From Aminipila luticellarii (GTDB lineage: Bacteria > Bacillota > Clostridia > Peptostreptococcales > Anaerovoracaceae): DNA of 64,000 nucleotides. This document shows positions 35,776 to 44,825 of the stretch, piece by piece. Positions within the stretch are counted from its first letter, which is position 1. Every line of letters begins with the position of its first letter. Position numbers and translations under genes: made by a program. The stretch lies in contig NZ_CP035281.1 in assembly GCF_004103735.1 (NCBI RefSeq), positions 1,674,001 to 1,738,000 of the forward strand, given 5' to 3'. The notes beneath the pieces were generated by a model. That model saw nothing but the letters and a program-made list of their open reading frames with translations, was not told the DNA's origin and searched no databases.

Positions 35776-36261
35776 TTACCTCCAGGGGCTTTTTGCATTT
35801 CCATTAAAGTCAATGCCCTTATGGTCAACATTAGCTAAAATATCTACATTTTCAGGTGCAAACACAAAAATATTATTTGCAATCTTCTGCACATTTCCAT
35901 TCACAGCATATGTAGCACCGCTTAAAAAATCAAAGATTTTTCTTGCAGTATCCGATTCAATCTTTTCAAGATTGATAATAATCGGTTTTTTTGATTTTAA
36001 ATTATCTACCAGTTTAGGGCATTCGTCGAATCCCTTGGGTTCTATGACCACCATTTTAAACGGAACGGTATTTGCTGACATCGGTTTGCCTTGCATAGCT
36101 ACTACCTTGGGTTCCCTGATCTCCGGTCTTGGTGCCGTGAACGAGTTTCTGGTTTCGATAGACTTTCTTTCAAGCTCAGCGGCCTGAGTTTCTTCTTCCT
36201 GAATGTCATCCTCTACATCTTCTATACCAACCAAATCTTTAAACACTCCAAAAAGTCCCAT
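35776..36261 (-). CDS. sepF: Cell division protein SepF
   Basis: 161 residues; the N-terminal amphipathic membrane anchor MGLFGVFKDLVGIED, then a linker, and the SepF core with KPIIINLEKIESDTARKIFDFLSGATYAVNG. SepF rings bundle FtsZ and anchor it to the membrane. It follows yggS by 9 bp. Confidence 0.95.
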   Translation of the reverse strand: MGLFGVFKDLVGIEDVEDDIQEEETQAAELERKSIETRNSFTAPRPEIREPKVVAMQGKPMSANTVPFKMVVIEPKGFDECPKLVDNLKSKKPIIINLEKIESDTARKIFDFLSGATYAVNGNVQKIANNIFVFAPENVDILANVDHKGIDFNGNAKSPWR

Positions 36262-36270
36262 GTTAACCTC

Positions 36271-36972
36271 CTATACGGTTTTATTGTAGTTTCGTGCCCC
36301 AAAGATCGCAGTTCCTACTCTGATAAGGTTTGAACCTTCTGCAATAGCAACTTCAAAATCATGTGACATGCCCATTGACAAATACTTAAAATCCAATCTT
36401 TCGTGCTGTATTTTTGAGAACCGGTCATATTGCTCTTTTACCTGAGCAAAGAATACCCTTGCATCATCAGGGTTCTCTTCAAAAGGTGCTATACACATCA
36501 AGCCTCTCAGCCTTATATTGGGACAATTTTCTAAAATATAATGGATCATCTCTTCTGTCTCATCGGTGGTGATCCCAAATTTGCTCTCTTCCTGTGCGGC
36601 ATTTACCTGAATCAGGATGTCCATAGTCAGGTTATGCTGTTCTGCTCGTTTATTTATTTCATCGGCTAGTTTTATGGAATCTACGGAATGAATCATGGAT
36701 ACCTTATCAATAATATATTTTACCTTATTGGTCTGCAGGTGTCCAATCAAATGCCATCTTACAGGTTTTACAAAATCATACTTGTCCATGATTTCCTGCA
36801 CTTTATTTTCACCAATATCTGTAATTCCTGCATCTATGGCTGCGTTCAGATCTTCCGGAGGCCTTGTCTTTGTTACCGCAACGAGAAGAATATCCTCTCC
36901 GTTTCTTCCGGCTTTAACAGCCGCCTCATTTTTTATTTTGTTGATCTGATCAATATTTTCTTTAATAGACAT
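36271..36972 (-). CDS. yggS: PLP homeostasis protein YggS (YlmE)
   Basis: 233 residues, alanine-racemase-like barrel binding PLP: ILLVAVTKTRPPEDL holds the PLP lysine, followed by DIGENKVQEI, WHLIGHLQTNK, and FKYLSMGMSHDFEVAIAEGSNLIRVGTAIFG. Maintains free PLP levels. First gene of the sepF-yggT-divIVA group. Confidence 0.95.
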   Translation of the reverse strand: MSIKENIDQINKIKNEAAVKAGRNGEDILLVAVTKTRPPEDLNAAIDAGITDIGENKVQEIMDKYDFVKPVRWHLIGHLQTNKVKYIIDKVSMIHSVDSIKLADEINKRAEQHNLTMDILIQVNAAQEESKFGITTDETEEMIHYILENCPNIRLRGLMCIAPFEENPDDARVFFAQVKEQYDRFSKIQHERLDFKYLSMGMSHDFEVAIAEGSNLIRVGTAIFGARNYNKTV

Positions 36973-37004
36973 GGAGAATTCACCTCTTTTTCTTTTTATG
37001 GCCG

Positions 37005-38009
37005 TTATTCTTTTATATTTTTTCCATCTGCTTTATAATCCTGTTTTGGATTTTTTAATATCTCATCATAAATTTCTACCGTGCTGACTTCTTTCCCATC
37101 CTTATCATAAAAGCTGGAAACAGAAACCAGCGAATAATCCCCATCACTTGTGATAATTTTTACAGGCTTAAAAACAAAATCTCCATTTTTGGATTTTATG
37201 TACACTCCTATAATGCCTTTCTCGGTAGTAATACTGGAGTTTCTGACTTTAATTCCCGAATAATCTTGAGTAATGACTGTGGCTTTTGCACTTCTTATCT
37301 TTGTAAAATCTTCGTAATACATGGTCGTTTTCATAATCACGAGCCACTTTTCACCCTGATCGACCATCTGCTCAACGCTGGCCTTTACCTGACCCATGGG
37401 CAGATCCACTTTAACCGTGTTGCCCACCTCGTACTTGGCAATATTGCTGGGATCGACCCATGCAATCATGTACCAGTAATTATTTTCACATATTTTAAAC
37501 AGCGGCTCCCCTGCCAAGGTTGTCTTTCTCGTAAGATTCACCGGCTTATATTTCACGCCTTCCACGTCTTTATACTTTAAACGGCTCATTTTCTCAGGAG
37601 TAAAATATCCTTCATATCCGTCCACATAGTAACTGACGATTCCGGTTCGTGCGCTGTTCATCTGGGTAAGGGTAACATCCGTTTTGCCCAGTCTGGTAAT
37701 CATATCCGCATACTCAGAAGTGTCACTGCCCGCAGAATGCGGAGTGATATCCAGAATCTTTGTATTCTTTCTTACCTTGACACCATTTTCAATATAATAA
37801 TTAATTGCTCCGGCATTTGCCGCCAGATGAACCGTCTCATTCCTAACAAAATAACAGGTCACTTCATCGGTTATCTGCATATTCTCATATTGAAGAATCT
37901 CTGTTTTCGTAAGTGCCCCTGTCACTTCAGGCACTAACTGTGTTATTATGCCCAGAGATATGAGTGCTATCATATAAAACAGCAGGCCTCTTTTTTTTCC
38001 TTTTGTCAA
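37005..38009 (-). CDS. HlyD-like membrane-anchored protein of the ylm cluster
   Basis: 334 residues with one N-terminal membrane helix (LLFYMIALISLGIITQLV) and an extracytoplasmic part rich in beta segments, with the barrel-sandwich-like stretches TVHLAANAGAINYYIENGVKV and GEPLFKICENNYWYMIAWVD. Clostridial genomes often have such a HlyD-type adaptor next to sepF/yggS. Its start is uncertain: the longest frame begins inside trmD with TTG; I prefer the TTG at 38009, which has AAGGGTG before it. No transporter partner is adjacent. Confidence 0.7.
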   Translation of the reverse strand: MTKGKKRGLLFYMIALISLGIITQLVPEVTGALTKTEILQYENMQITDEVTCYFVRNETVHLAANAGAINYYIENGVKVRKNTKILDITPHSAGSDTSEYADMITRLGKTDVTLTQMNSARTGIVSYYVDGYEGYFTPEKMSRLKYKDVEGVKYKPVNLTRKTTLAGEPLFKICENNYWYMIAWVDPSNIAKYEVGNTVKVDLPMGQVKASVEQMVDQGEKWLVIMKTTMYYEDFTKIRSAKATVITQDYSGIKVRNSSITTEKGIIGVYIKSKNGDFVFKPVKIITSDGDYSLVSVSSFYDKDGKEVSTVEIYDEILKNPKQDYKADGKNIKE

Positions 38010-38028
38010 AATACTCACCCTTGTTATT

Positions 38029-38778
38029 TTACACCTTTTCCACTGCACTTTCAACTTTCTTTAGTATTTTAAGTTGTTCTTTAGATAACTCTCCATGTCC
38101 CTTTAAATATCGTTGAAACAAGTCCGGTCTCCTGTCCCTCGTCAGCTCCAGAGATTTCTCATATTTCCATAAAGCTATGAGCTTGTGGTTTCCATTAAAA
38201 AGGACTTCGGGAACCATCATACCTCTGTATTCTCTGGGCTTTGTGTATTGGGGATACTCCAGCAATCCGGAATAAATGGACTCTTCTTCTGCGGATTCTT
38301 CACCGGCTAAAACTTCCGGAATCAGTCTGGCAACGGAATCGATCAGAACCATTGCCGGAAGCTCTCCGCCTGTAAGGACATAATCGCCTATGGAGACTTC
38401 CTCCATGTTCCAATATTCCAAAATTCTTTCGTCAATGCCTTCGTAATGCCCGCAGAGAATAATCAGCTCCTCTTCCTTGGAAATCTGCCGTATTTTTTCG
38501 TGATTGAGAACCTCGCCCCGGGGAGACATGTATAAAGCCTTTTTCCCTTGCCCGGAGATGGATTCCAGAGCGCGAAAAACCGGATCCGCCAGCATGACCA
38601 TACCCACTCCACCGCCAAAAGGATAATCATCCGCTTTTTTATGCTTGTCCTGACTGAAATCCCTGATATTGATCAGATTGATGTCCAATATTCCTTTTTT
38701 TTTGGCTCTTCCCAGAATGCTGCCCCCCACAACAGGTTCGAACATTTCCGGGAAAAGCGTCAATACGTTTATCTTCAT
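38029..38778 (-). CDS. trmD: tRNA (guanine-N1)-methyltransferase
   Basis: Methylates G37 of tRNAs using SAM. 249 residues with INVLTLFPEMFEPV, DDYPFGGGVGMVM, LCGHYEGIDERI and SIGDYVLTGGELPAMV (trefoil-knot SAM site). Follows rimM by 14 bp in the rpsP-khpA-rimM-trmD order. Confidence 0.97.
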   Translation of the reverse strand: MKINVLTLFPEMFEPVVGGSILGRAKKKGILDINLINIRDFSQDKHKKADDYPFGGGVGMVMLADPVFRALESISGQGKKALYMSPRGEVLNHEKIRQISKEEELIILCGHYEGIDERILEYWNMEEVSIGDYVLTGGELPAMVLIDSVARLIPEVLAGEESAEEESIYSGLLEYPQYTKPREYRGMMVPEVLFNGNHKLIALWKYEKSLELTRDRRPDLFQRYLKGHGELSKEQLKILKKVESAVEKV

Positions 38779-38792
38779 TCTTTTTCCTATAA

Positions 38793-39290
38793 CTATAAGT
38801 CTAATATACCTTCTATCAGTTTAACTTTTATATACTTCTCTTCTACATTTATATCCAAAAGAAACTCTTCCACTGCCGGGATCAGAGTTGTCTTTTTATT
38901 TTCAAGTTCAATTTCATACAAGTCCTGTGCACTGTTCTGTATCACATTTTTTAAGGTTCCAATTTTATGATTTTCCTGATCCCGGACTTCAAGTCCGATT
39001 AAATCTCGTATATAATACGTTCCTTCCGGAAGCTCCCTTAGCTGATTCTCTCCGATATATACTTCTTTCCCTTTTAAAGCCTCCGCTGCATCTCTGTCAT
39101 TGACACCTTCCAGTTTTAGGATGACCATCTCCTTCATGTAGCGTACCTTTTCGATCTTTACCTTCTGATCTTCCACGTAAATATATTGGAGCTCCTCGAA
39201 CCGCTCTTTATAATCAGAATAATGATAGAGTTTTACCTCTCCTTTAAGGGCAACCACATTTACAATCTGGCCTATTTTAATTTTTTCCAT
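38793..39290 (-). CDS. rimM: 16S rRNA processing protein RimM
   Basis: 165-residue 30S maturation factor with IKIGQIVNVVALKGEVKLYHYSD at the N-terminus and a C-terminal PRC-barrel (YYIRDLIGLEVRDQENHKIG, LIPAVEEFLLDINVEEKYI). The leader between khpA and rimM carries a hairpin (39341-39373). Confidence 0.94.
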   Translation of the reverse strand: MEKIKIGQIVNVVALKGEVKLYHYSDYKERFEELQYIYVEDQKVKIEKVRYMKEMVILKLEGVNDRDAAEALKGKEVYIGENQLRELPEGTYYIRDLIGLEVRDQENHKIGTLKNVIQNSAQDLYEIELENKKTTLIPAVEEFLLDINVEEKYIKVKLIEGILDL

Positions 39291-39340
39291 ATTTGACTAT
39301 TCCTCAAATCATTTCATTTTATTCGCATTTAAATTCAAAG

Positions 39341-39373
39341 AAGAGGGAATTTCACGTGTTGAAATACCCTCTT
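39341..39373 (-). terminator. Hairpin between khpA and rimM
   Basis: Thirteen-base arms (39341-39353 with 39361-39373) with one mismatch and a 7-base loop, followed on the minus strand by CTTTGAATTT. The U-tract is poor, so it may only lower read-through from khpA into rimM. Confidence 0.5.
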
Positions 39374-39394
39374 ACTTTTCTTATCGCAGAATGT

Positions 39395-39625
39395 TTACTG
39401 TACAATTTCTACAACGACTTTCTTATTTGCTTTTGTTGCGGCAGCCTTGACAACTGTACGAAGAGCCTTTGCAATTCGTCCCTGTTTGCCAATCACCTTT
39501 CCCATATCATTGGGTGCAACTCTCAGTTCTATTACAACCGCCTGCTTGCCTTCAACCTCTTTGACCTCAACGGCATCTGGGTCGTCTACAAGTGACTTTG
39601 CAATTGTTTCAACGAGTTTTACCAT
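39395..39625 (-). CDS. khpA: KH-domain RNA-binding protein KhpA
   Basis: 76 residues, a single KH domain with VAPNDMGKVIGKQGRIAKALRTVV (the GxxG loop is GKQG). Partner of KhpB in Firmicutes RNA regulation and cell elongation. Placed between rpsP and rimM as usual. Confidence 0.94.
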   Translation of the reverse strand: MVKLVETIAKSLVDDPDAVEVKEVEGKQAVVIELRVAPNDMGKVIGKQGRIAKALRTVVKAAATKANKKVVVEIVQ

Positions 39626-39642
39626 TAAAGTTCACCGCTTTC

Positions 39643-39885
39643 TTATTCAATGATTCCTGATTTTTTTAACAGAGCTCTTACAGTTTCTGTAGGCTGTGCT
39701 CCGTTTCCTAACCATGTCTTTACCTTTTCTCCGTCAATATTAATTGTAGCAGGATCTGTCAGTGGATTGTATGTTCCAACTTCTTCAATGAACTTACCGT
39801 CTCTCGGCGCTCTTGAATCTGCAACTACTACTCTGTAAAAAGGCTTTTTATTTGCGCCCATTCTCTTTAATCTGATTTTTACCAT
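39643..39885 (-). CDS. rpsP: 30S ribosomal protein S16
   Basis: 80 residues, [29 protein letters not shown], the S16 signature. The start is the ATG preceded by TAGGAGG; a longer frame adds nine residues without a ribosome site. Confidence 0.97.
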   Translation of the reverse strand: MVKIRLKRMGANKKPFYRVVVADSRAPRDGKFIEEVGTYNPLTDPATINIDGEKVKTWLGNGAQPTETVRALLKKSGIIE

Positions 39886-39951
39886 TTTTATTATTCCTCC
39901 TAAAATATGCATTTTAAAATATATATCTAAACTCAGGCCGATTTGCTGAAT

Positions 39952-41289
39952 TTAAAAACCTCTGAACATTCTTTTCTTTTTGCCTCCCGAAGCATTCGTA
40001 AACTGTTTCATCATTTTTCTTGCTTCGTCATATCTCTTGATAAGCGTATTGATCTTGCTCACGGGCTGTCCTGAGCCGGCTGCAATTCTTTTTCTTCGGC
40101 TGGCGTTCAATAGGGACGGATCCTTTCTCTCAGCCTTTGTCATGGACAGAATAATTGCTTCCATTTGAGCAAATTCTTTTTGGCTTTCATCTAAATCTAC
40201 ATTTTTCATCGCCGTAGAATTCACTCCGGGAATCATATCCAGAATCTTGGCAATTCCGCCCATTTTCTTGATCTGACCCATCTGTTCCAGAAAATCATCC
40301 AGGGAAAATTCATTCTTCTTTATTTTTTTCTCCAGCTCTTCAGCTTTGGATTCATCAAAATTTTCCTGTGCTTTTTCAATCAGGCTCAGCATGTCCCCCA
40401 TGCCTAAAATCCGGCTGGCCATTCTTTCCGGATGGAAAGGCTCAAGAGCATCGAACTTTTCGCCGAGACCGATGAATTTGATCGGCTTGCCTGTCACCTG
40501 TTTAACAGACAATGCCGCACCGCCTCGGGCATCGCCATCCAGCTTCGTCATAATGACTCCGTCAATTCCCAGCTTTTCATCAAAACCGGCTGCGGCATTT
40601 ACCGCATCTTGACCGGTCATGGCATCCACTACTAAAAGTATTTCATGGGGCTTGATAGCCTTTTTCACTCGAACCAGCTCATCCATAAGGGCTTCATCTA
40701 TTTGAAGTCTTCCGGCGGTATCGACGATCAGTACATCATACCCTTTCATTTCCGCTTCTTTTACAGCCTTTTCAGCAATAATTTCCGGTTCTCTGCATTC
40801 CCGCATCGTGAACACCGGAACATCTACGCTTTTTCCTACGACCTCCAGCTGGTCTATGGCAGCGGGCCTATATATATCACAGGCACACAGCATAGGCTTC
40901 TTGCCGTTCTTCTTAAGATAATTGGCAAGCTTACCGCAGGTTGTTGTCTTACCGGTACCTTGCAGACCTACCATGAGAAATATGGTAAACCCTCTTGGGG
41001 AATAAGTCAGTTTACTGTTTGCTCCGCCCATGAGAGTCACTAATTCATCATTTACTATTTTTATGACCTGTTGTCCGGGGGTCAAGCTTTCCAGTACATC
41101 ACTTCCCAGTGATTTTTCCTTAACGGAGGAAACAAAATCCTTAACGACTTTAAAGTTTACGTCTGCTTCTAAAAGCGCCAGCTTGACTTCTCGCATCGCT
41201 TCATTGATATCTGCTTCCGTAAGAACCCCTTTTCCTTTTAACTTTTTAAATACACCCTGCAGCTTATCCGATAAACTTTCAAATGCCAT
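39952..41289 (-). CDS. ffh: Signal recognition particle GTPase Ffh
   Basis: 445 residues: N domain (MAFESLSDKLQGVFKKL), G domain with GLQGTGKTTTCGKLA (P-loop), DTAGR, and TKLDGDARGG; M domain with a methionine-rich C-terminus (MIPGVNSTAMKN, MKQFTNASGGKKKRMFRGF). Binds SRP RNA and signal peptides. Preceded by ylxM. Confidence 0.97.
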   Translation of the reverse strand: MAFESLSDKLQGVFKKLKGKGVLTEADINEAMREVKLALLEADVNFKVVKDFVSSVKEKSLGSDVLESLTPGQQVIKIVNDELVTLMGGANSKLTYSPRGFTIFLMVGLQGTGKTTTCGKLANYLKKNGKKPMLCACDIYRPAAIDQLEVVGKSVDVPVFTMRECREPEIIAEKAVKEAEMKGYDVLIVDTAGRLQIDEALMDELVRVKKAIKPHEILLVVDAMTGQDAVNAAAGFDEKLGIDGVIMTKLDGDARGGAALSVKQVTGKPIKFIGLGEKFDALEPFHPERMASRILGMGDMLSLIEKAQENFDESKAEELEKKIKKNEFSLDDFLEQMGQIKKMGGIAKILDMIPGVNSTAMKNVDLDESQKEFAQMEAIILSMTKAERKDPSLLNASRRKRIAAGSGQPVSKINTLIKRYDEARKMMKQFTNASGGKKKRMFRGF

Positions 41290-41307
41290 TTGGACCTCCG
41301 ATTTCCA

Positions 41308-41664
41308 TTATTCATCAAGCTCGTCGATGATTCCTTTGATGTCCTCTAATTTATTGATTAAATCTTTATCTTCATGATTTTCTTTTATGAGCCTGTCCAG
41401 CTTGCTGTCAATCTGCAATACCGCATCACGGGTCTTTGCAAATTTGCTGACCAATCCAAGCTTCTGTTCATATTCGTACAGTGCCTTTTCTGCATTTTTC
41501 AACGCGTCGTGAACGCCCTGCCTGCTGATAGAAAATTCCTGCGCAATTTCCGAAAGGGAAAGGTTTTCTTCGTGATAAAGCTGCATGGCATCCCTCTGCC
41601 TGTGTGTGAGCAGCTCACCATAAAAATCATATAATAAGCTCACCTCTGCAATTTTATCAAACAT
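41308..41664 (-). CDS. ylxM: YlxM-family SRP-associated helix-turn-helix protein
   Basis: 118 residues with a sigma-70 region-4-like HTH: LLTHRQRDAMQLYHEENLSLSEIAQEFSISRQGVHDALKNAEKAL. YlxM is co-encoded with ffh across Firmicutes and modulates the SRP pathway. Has its own promoter upstream, 19 bp from ffh. Confidence 0.93.
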   Translation of the reverse strand: MFDKIAEVSLLYDFYGELLTHRQRDAMQLYHEENLSLSEIAQEFSISRQGVHDALKNAEKALYEYEQKLGLVSKFAKTRDAVLQIDSKLDRLIKENHEDKDLINKLEDIKGIIDELDE

Positions 41665-41719
41665 GATTCATTCCTCTTTCTTCCCATCCTGCCAAGTAAT
41701 TTGACTTGACACCTCTATA

Positions 41720-41748
41720 AATTTACCACAAATAAAAAGTGGTGTCAA
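41720..41748 (-). promoter_or_regulatory. Promoter of ylxM-ffh operon
   Basis: TTGACA (41743-41748) with TAAATT (41720-41725) at 17 bp on the minus strand, about 60 bp before ylxM. The -35 lies inside the 3' arm of the sppA terminator, so the terminator and the promoter share sequence. Confidence 0.65.
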
Positions 41749-41768
41749 GTATATTTTCTTGACACCAC
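41731..41768 (-). terminator. Terminator after sppA
   Basis: Perfect 11-bp stem (41739-41749 with 41758-41768, loop of eight) with TTTTTATTT following on the minus strand, 15 bp after the sppA stop. Confidence 0.85.
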
Positions 41769-41783
41769 CCTTTATTTTTACTT

Positions 41784-42863
41784 TTATTTTTTCAGGGTCT
41801 CACACATATAGCTTATCGGAAATTCAGTTTCGTCTTTCATTAATTCCACGATAGAAGCAACGTCGCTTTTAGAAGATAGAGCCGGAAGGTTCACCTTACC
41901 AAATAACATTCCAAGCAAAGATGTCTGTTCGTCGTCCAGTTCTACTACCTGGCAGTCTCCCATTTTATAAGTCGTCTTCATATCTGCCACAGCTTCGTCA
42001 TACGTACCGATCTTGTCAATCAGACCTAACGCTAAGGCTTGCTTTGCTGTATAAATCCTGCCGTCGGCTAGAGTTCTGACTTTTTGAACATCCATATGAC
42101 GGCCTTCCGCTACCAGATTTACAAACTGGTCATACGCTTCATCTACCAGAGATTGAAAAATCTTTTTCTGTTCATCCGTCATAGGATCCACGGGATTTCC
42201 CATGGCTTTATTGGCGCCAGAGGTTATCGTATTGGTTTTGACACCATATTTTTCCAAAAGTCCTGAAAAGTCATAAATCGTTCCAAGCGTAACGCCGATG
42301 GAACCAGTCCAGCAATTCCTGTTTGCAATAATTTTATCACATGGAGTTGAAATATAATATCCGCCGGAGGCTGCCATAGTTCCCATAGCTGAATATACTG
42401 GCCTTCCGGTCTTCTTCTGATACTCTTTTATCTTGAAATAAAGCTCGTCGCTCTCATATACGCCGCCCCCCGGACTGTTTATAAATAGAATGATCCCTTT
42501 ATTGTTATCATCCTTTATCAAGTCATCTATCGTGTCCAAAGTCCACTGATGCTGATATCCTACCGGCGTTCCAAAATAATCACTGTTTCCCTCTCCAATC
42601 GTTCCTTCTACATTTAATTTTGCAATATATGGATCATCAGGATAGATGTTTCCGCCGCTGGCACTCGATGAATCCGTATCAAACCGACTGAGCATGATAC
42701 CAAGAACCACTATTACAGCTATAATAATTCCAAAAATGATCAATGCTTTTTTTAATCTTGCCTTTTTATTAGGTACTTTTGTATCCATTGAATAAAATCT
42801 TACACCATCTTGATCCGGTTCACTAAAAACCGTCCCATTTGCTCCAACCTTTTCTTCATCCAT
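41784..42863 (-). CDS. sppA: Signal peptide peptidase SppA
   Basis: 359 residues: cytoplasmic N-terminal tail, one membrane helix (about 41-58), and a self-assembling Ser/Lys protease domain. The nucleophile is Ser166 in TMAASGGYY and the general base Lys219 in SGANKAMGNP; FINSPGGGVYESDELY is the oxyanion region. Degrades leftover signal peptides. A weak promoter (TTGACA near 42926, TATGGA 18 bp on) may lie upstream. Confidence 0.94.
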   Translation of the reverse strand: MDEEKVGANGTVFSEPDQDGVRFYSMDTKVPNKKARLKKALIIFGIIIAVIVVLGIMLSRFDTDSSSASGGNIYPDDPYIAKLNVEGTIGEGNSDYFGTPVGYQHQWTLDTIDDLIKDDNNKGIILFINSPGGGVYESDELYFKIKEYQKKTGRPVYSAMGTMAASGGYYISTPCDKIIANRNCWTGSIGVTLGTIYDFSGLLEKYGVKTNTITSGANKAMGNPVDPMTDEQKKIFQSLVDEAYDQFVNLVAEGRHMDVQKVRTLADGRIYTAKQALALGLIDKIGTYDEAVADMKTTYKMGDCQVVELDDEQTSLLGMLFGKVNLPALSSKSDVASIVELMKDETEFPISYMCETLKK

Positions 42864-42978
42864 TCATTCCATTCCCCTTTCTGGTTTTTATTCTTTATCC
42901 ATAGTTTGTATTGGAAAACTCTGTCAATAAATAAATACGGTTTAGTATATCATATATTCCAATATTACTCAACCTCGC

Positions 42979-44577
42979 TTACGCATAGGAATTCACGTTT
43001 TTCTCAGCCAACTGCTTTATGAAGCTTTCAACCGCTTCTCCTGCGGCCTCTCCGAATTGCTTCTGCGTCTCCGGGTCAATCATCTTTTCATAATCTGAAG
43101 GATTGGACATAAAGGATGTTTCAAATAAAACTGCCGGATATCCTGTCATACGGGTCATCGCTAAATTGCTGTATCTTGCACTGGATTTATTTATTCCCAC
43201 TTTGCTTGTAATATAAGAATTTATGTATTCTGCCGCACTATGATTATCAAAGGAATAAAAGGTAAGAAATCCTTTGGCATTGTTGTAATCTGCCGTCACA
43301 GGCATGGAATTGCAGTGAATAGATAAGGAAAAATCCGGTTTAACTGCGGCTACCTTTGCTGCACGGTCAGCAAGTGCTGTATCCGAATCGTCGGTTCTGG
43401 TCATAATGACAGTTGCTCCTTTACTTTCTAAATACTGCTTGGCATATAAGGCAATCTGTAAATTAATATCTTTTTCCAAAGGTCCATATACGTCCATCGG
43501 CCCCTTTGCACCGGTATCCGTTCCGCCGTGCCCGGCATCAATATGAATGCGGATTCCTTCCAGGCTGTCATCTGTGATGGTCGGTATCGTTTTAAAGCCT
43601 ACGAGCATTTTCCCTTCCCCAAATTCCACATAATACCCATTGATGGGAGCATCCTTCTGAAAGGTAATTTGATATTTCACATATCCCTCATTTCTATTTT
43701 CAAGAACTTGAATATCTTTTATAATGCGGTTCTGCGGAATGATATTCCACGCCAGCTGATCTGTATTATAAATGGTCAGGATTGCACTTTGTGCTCCCAT
43801 TTCCAGATTGTACAGAGCCTTCTGCCCCATAGAGAGCTGGAGTTCCGTACAATCATACCCATTATCGTCTACCAAGTCCATGGAGGTAATCGCATCCCTG
43901 CCTAAAACTCCATCATGCACCGTAACATTACTTTTGTACACGAAAGAATAGTCCGACAGGCAATACAAGCTCCCGGTTTCACCGATAATCTGTGCCATAG
44001 TTCCGGTGGCCAGCGGCATCATCAAACTTTTGCTGTCTCCTCCGGGCACACTCATCCTTGAAATATTTTGTCCTTTTACCACGGCATATTTGGGTGCATG
44101 GCTTTTAGACCAATAGGTAATGCCGTTACCGGACGAACTGCTGCCACTACTTCCCGAACTTTTTCTCGTAATGGTTATGCTTTTACTCTTACCATTATTC
44201 GTAAAAGTAAACGTATTATTTCCTATATTTAAATTGACATATACTGCAAAAAAGCCATGCTCCGTTATGCCGATTTCATTTCCATTCATATAGACCGGAT
44301 ATCTGTAGTCCGCTGCTCCTAATATGCTTACCCGGCTGCTGGTTGTCGTGTATCCGTTATTCGGCTGGGATATAATAATATCCTGCGGATTCTTATACGC
44401 CGATGAAGCAGTGTTTTCGCCCATATCAGCTGTATTTACCCCATTCATATCCTCCGACGCCTGTACCACGTTCATGTCGTTTATATCGTCTGTGGCGTGT
44501 GCGGCATATGGAATCATATTGATGCCTAAAACGATTGCTGTGCACACTGCCGCTGTTCTTTTTCCCCTAATCTTCAT
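42979..44577 (-). CDS. Secreted N-acetylmuramoyl-L-alanine amidase
   Basis: 532 residues with a signal peptide (AAVCTAIVLGINMIPYAAHA). The C-terminal amidase_3 catalytic domain shows IHIDAGHGGTDTGAKGP (zinc His), VIMTRTDDSDTALADRA, SLSIHCNS (zinc His) and PAVLFETSFMSNPSDYEKM (catalytic Glu). The N-terminal 330 residues have a Ser/Gly-rich stretch (about 140-150) and beta-rich regions of the kind found in stalk/SH3-like cell-wall-binding modules. Cleaves the stem peptide from glycan; role in daughter cell separation or sporulation is open. Confidence 0.92.
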   Translation of the reverse strand: MKIRGKRTAAVCTAIVLGINMIPYAAHATDDINDMNVVQASEDMNGVNTADMGENTASSAYKNPQDIIISQPNNGYTTTSSRVSILGAADYRYPVYMNGNEIGITEHGFFAVYVNLNIGNNTFTFTNNGKSKSITITRKSSGSSGSSSSGNGITYWSKSHAPKYAVVKGQNISRMSVPGGDSKSLMMPLATGTMAQIIGETGSLYCLSDYSFVYKSNVTVHDGVLGRDAITSMDLVDDNGYDCTELQLSMGQKALYNLEMGAQSAILTIYNTDQLAWNIIPQNRIIKDIQVLENRNEGYVKYQITFQKDAPINGYYVEFGEGKMLVGFKTIPTITDDSLEGIRIHIDAGHGGTDTGAKGPMDVYGPLEKDINLQIALYAKQYLESKGATVIMTRTDDSDTALADRAAKVAAVKPDFSLSIHCNSMPVTADYNNAKGFLTFYSFDNHSAAEYINSYITSKVGINKSSARYSNLAMTRMTGYPAVLFETSFMSNPSDYEKMIDPETQKQFGEAAGEAVESFIKQLAEKNVNSYA

Positions 44578-44685
44578 ATCTTTTTCGCCCTTTCTTTATT
44601 TTGTATAATCTCCTTAATTGTAGCATATTCTGACAAAATATACATCTTGAATATATTTCCAATAGGAAACGATATTCCTTATTGA

Positions 44686-44736
44686 GAAAAAAACAACTGC
44701 GCCGTAGGAACAGATACTGTCCTAAAACACAGTTGT
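44686..44736 (-). terminator. Terminator after asnA
   Basis: Two-part hairpin on the minus strand: outer stem 44693-44699 with 44730-44736, inner stem around 44705-44724, followed by TTTTTTTCTC. 90 bp after the asnA stop. The rest of the gap to the amidase start (44578-44685) has no clear feature. Confidence 0.75.
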
Positions 44737-44825
44737 AAAAAGTTATTTTTATATGATATTGTCTGTATTGTCTTTTGGATTTTATGATGTTCGTCTCAGT
44801 TGCTCTAGGTCCTTCAAGACTGCCT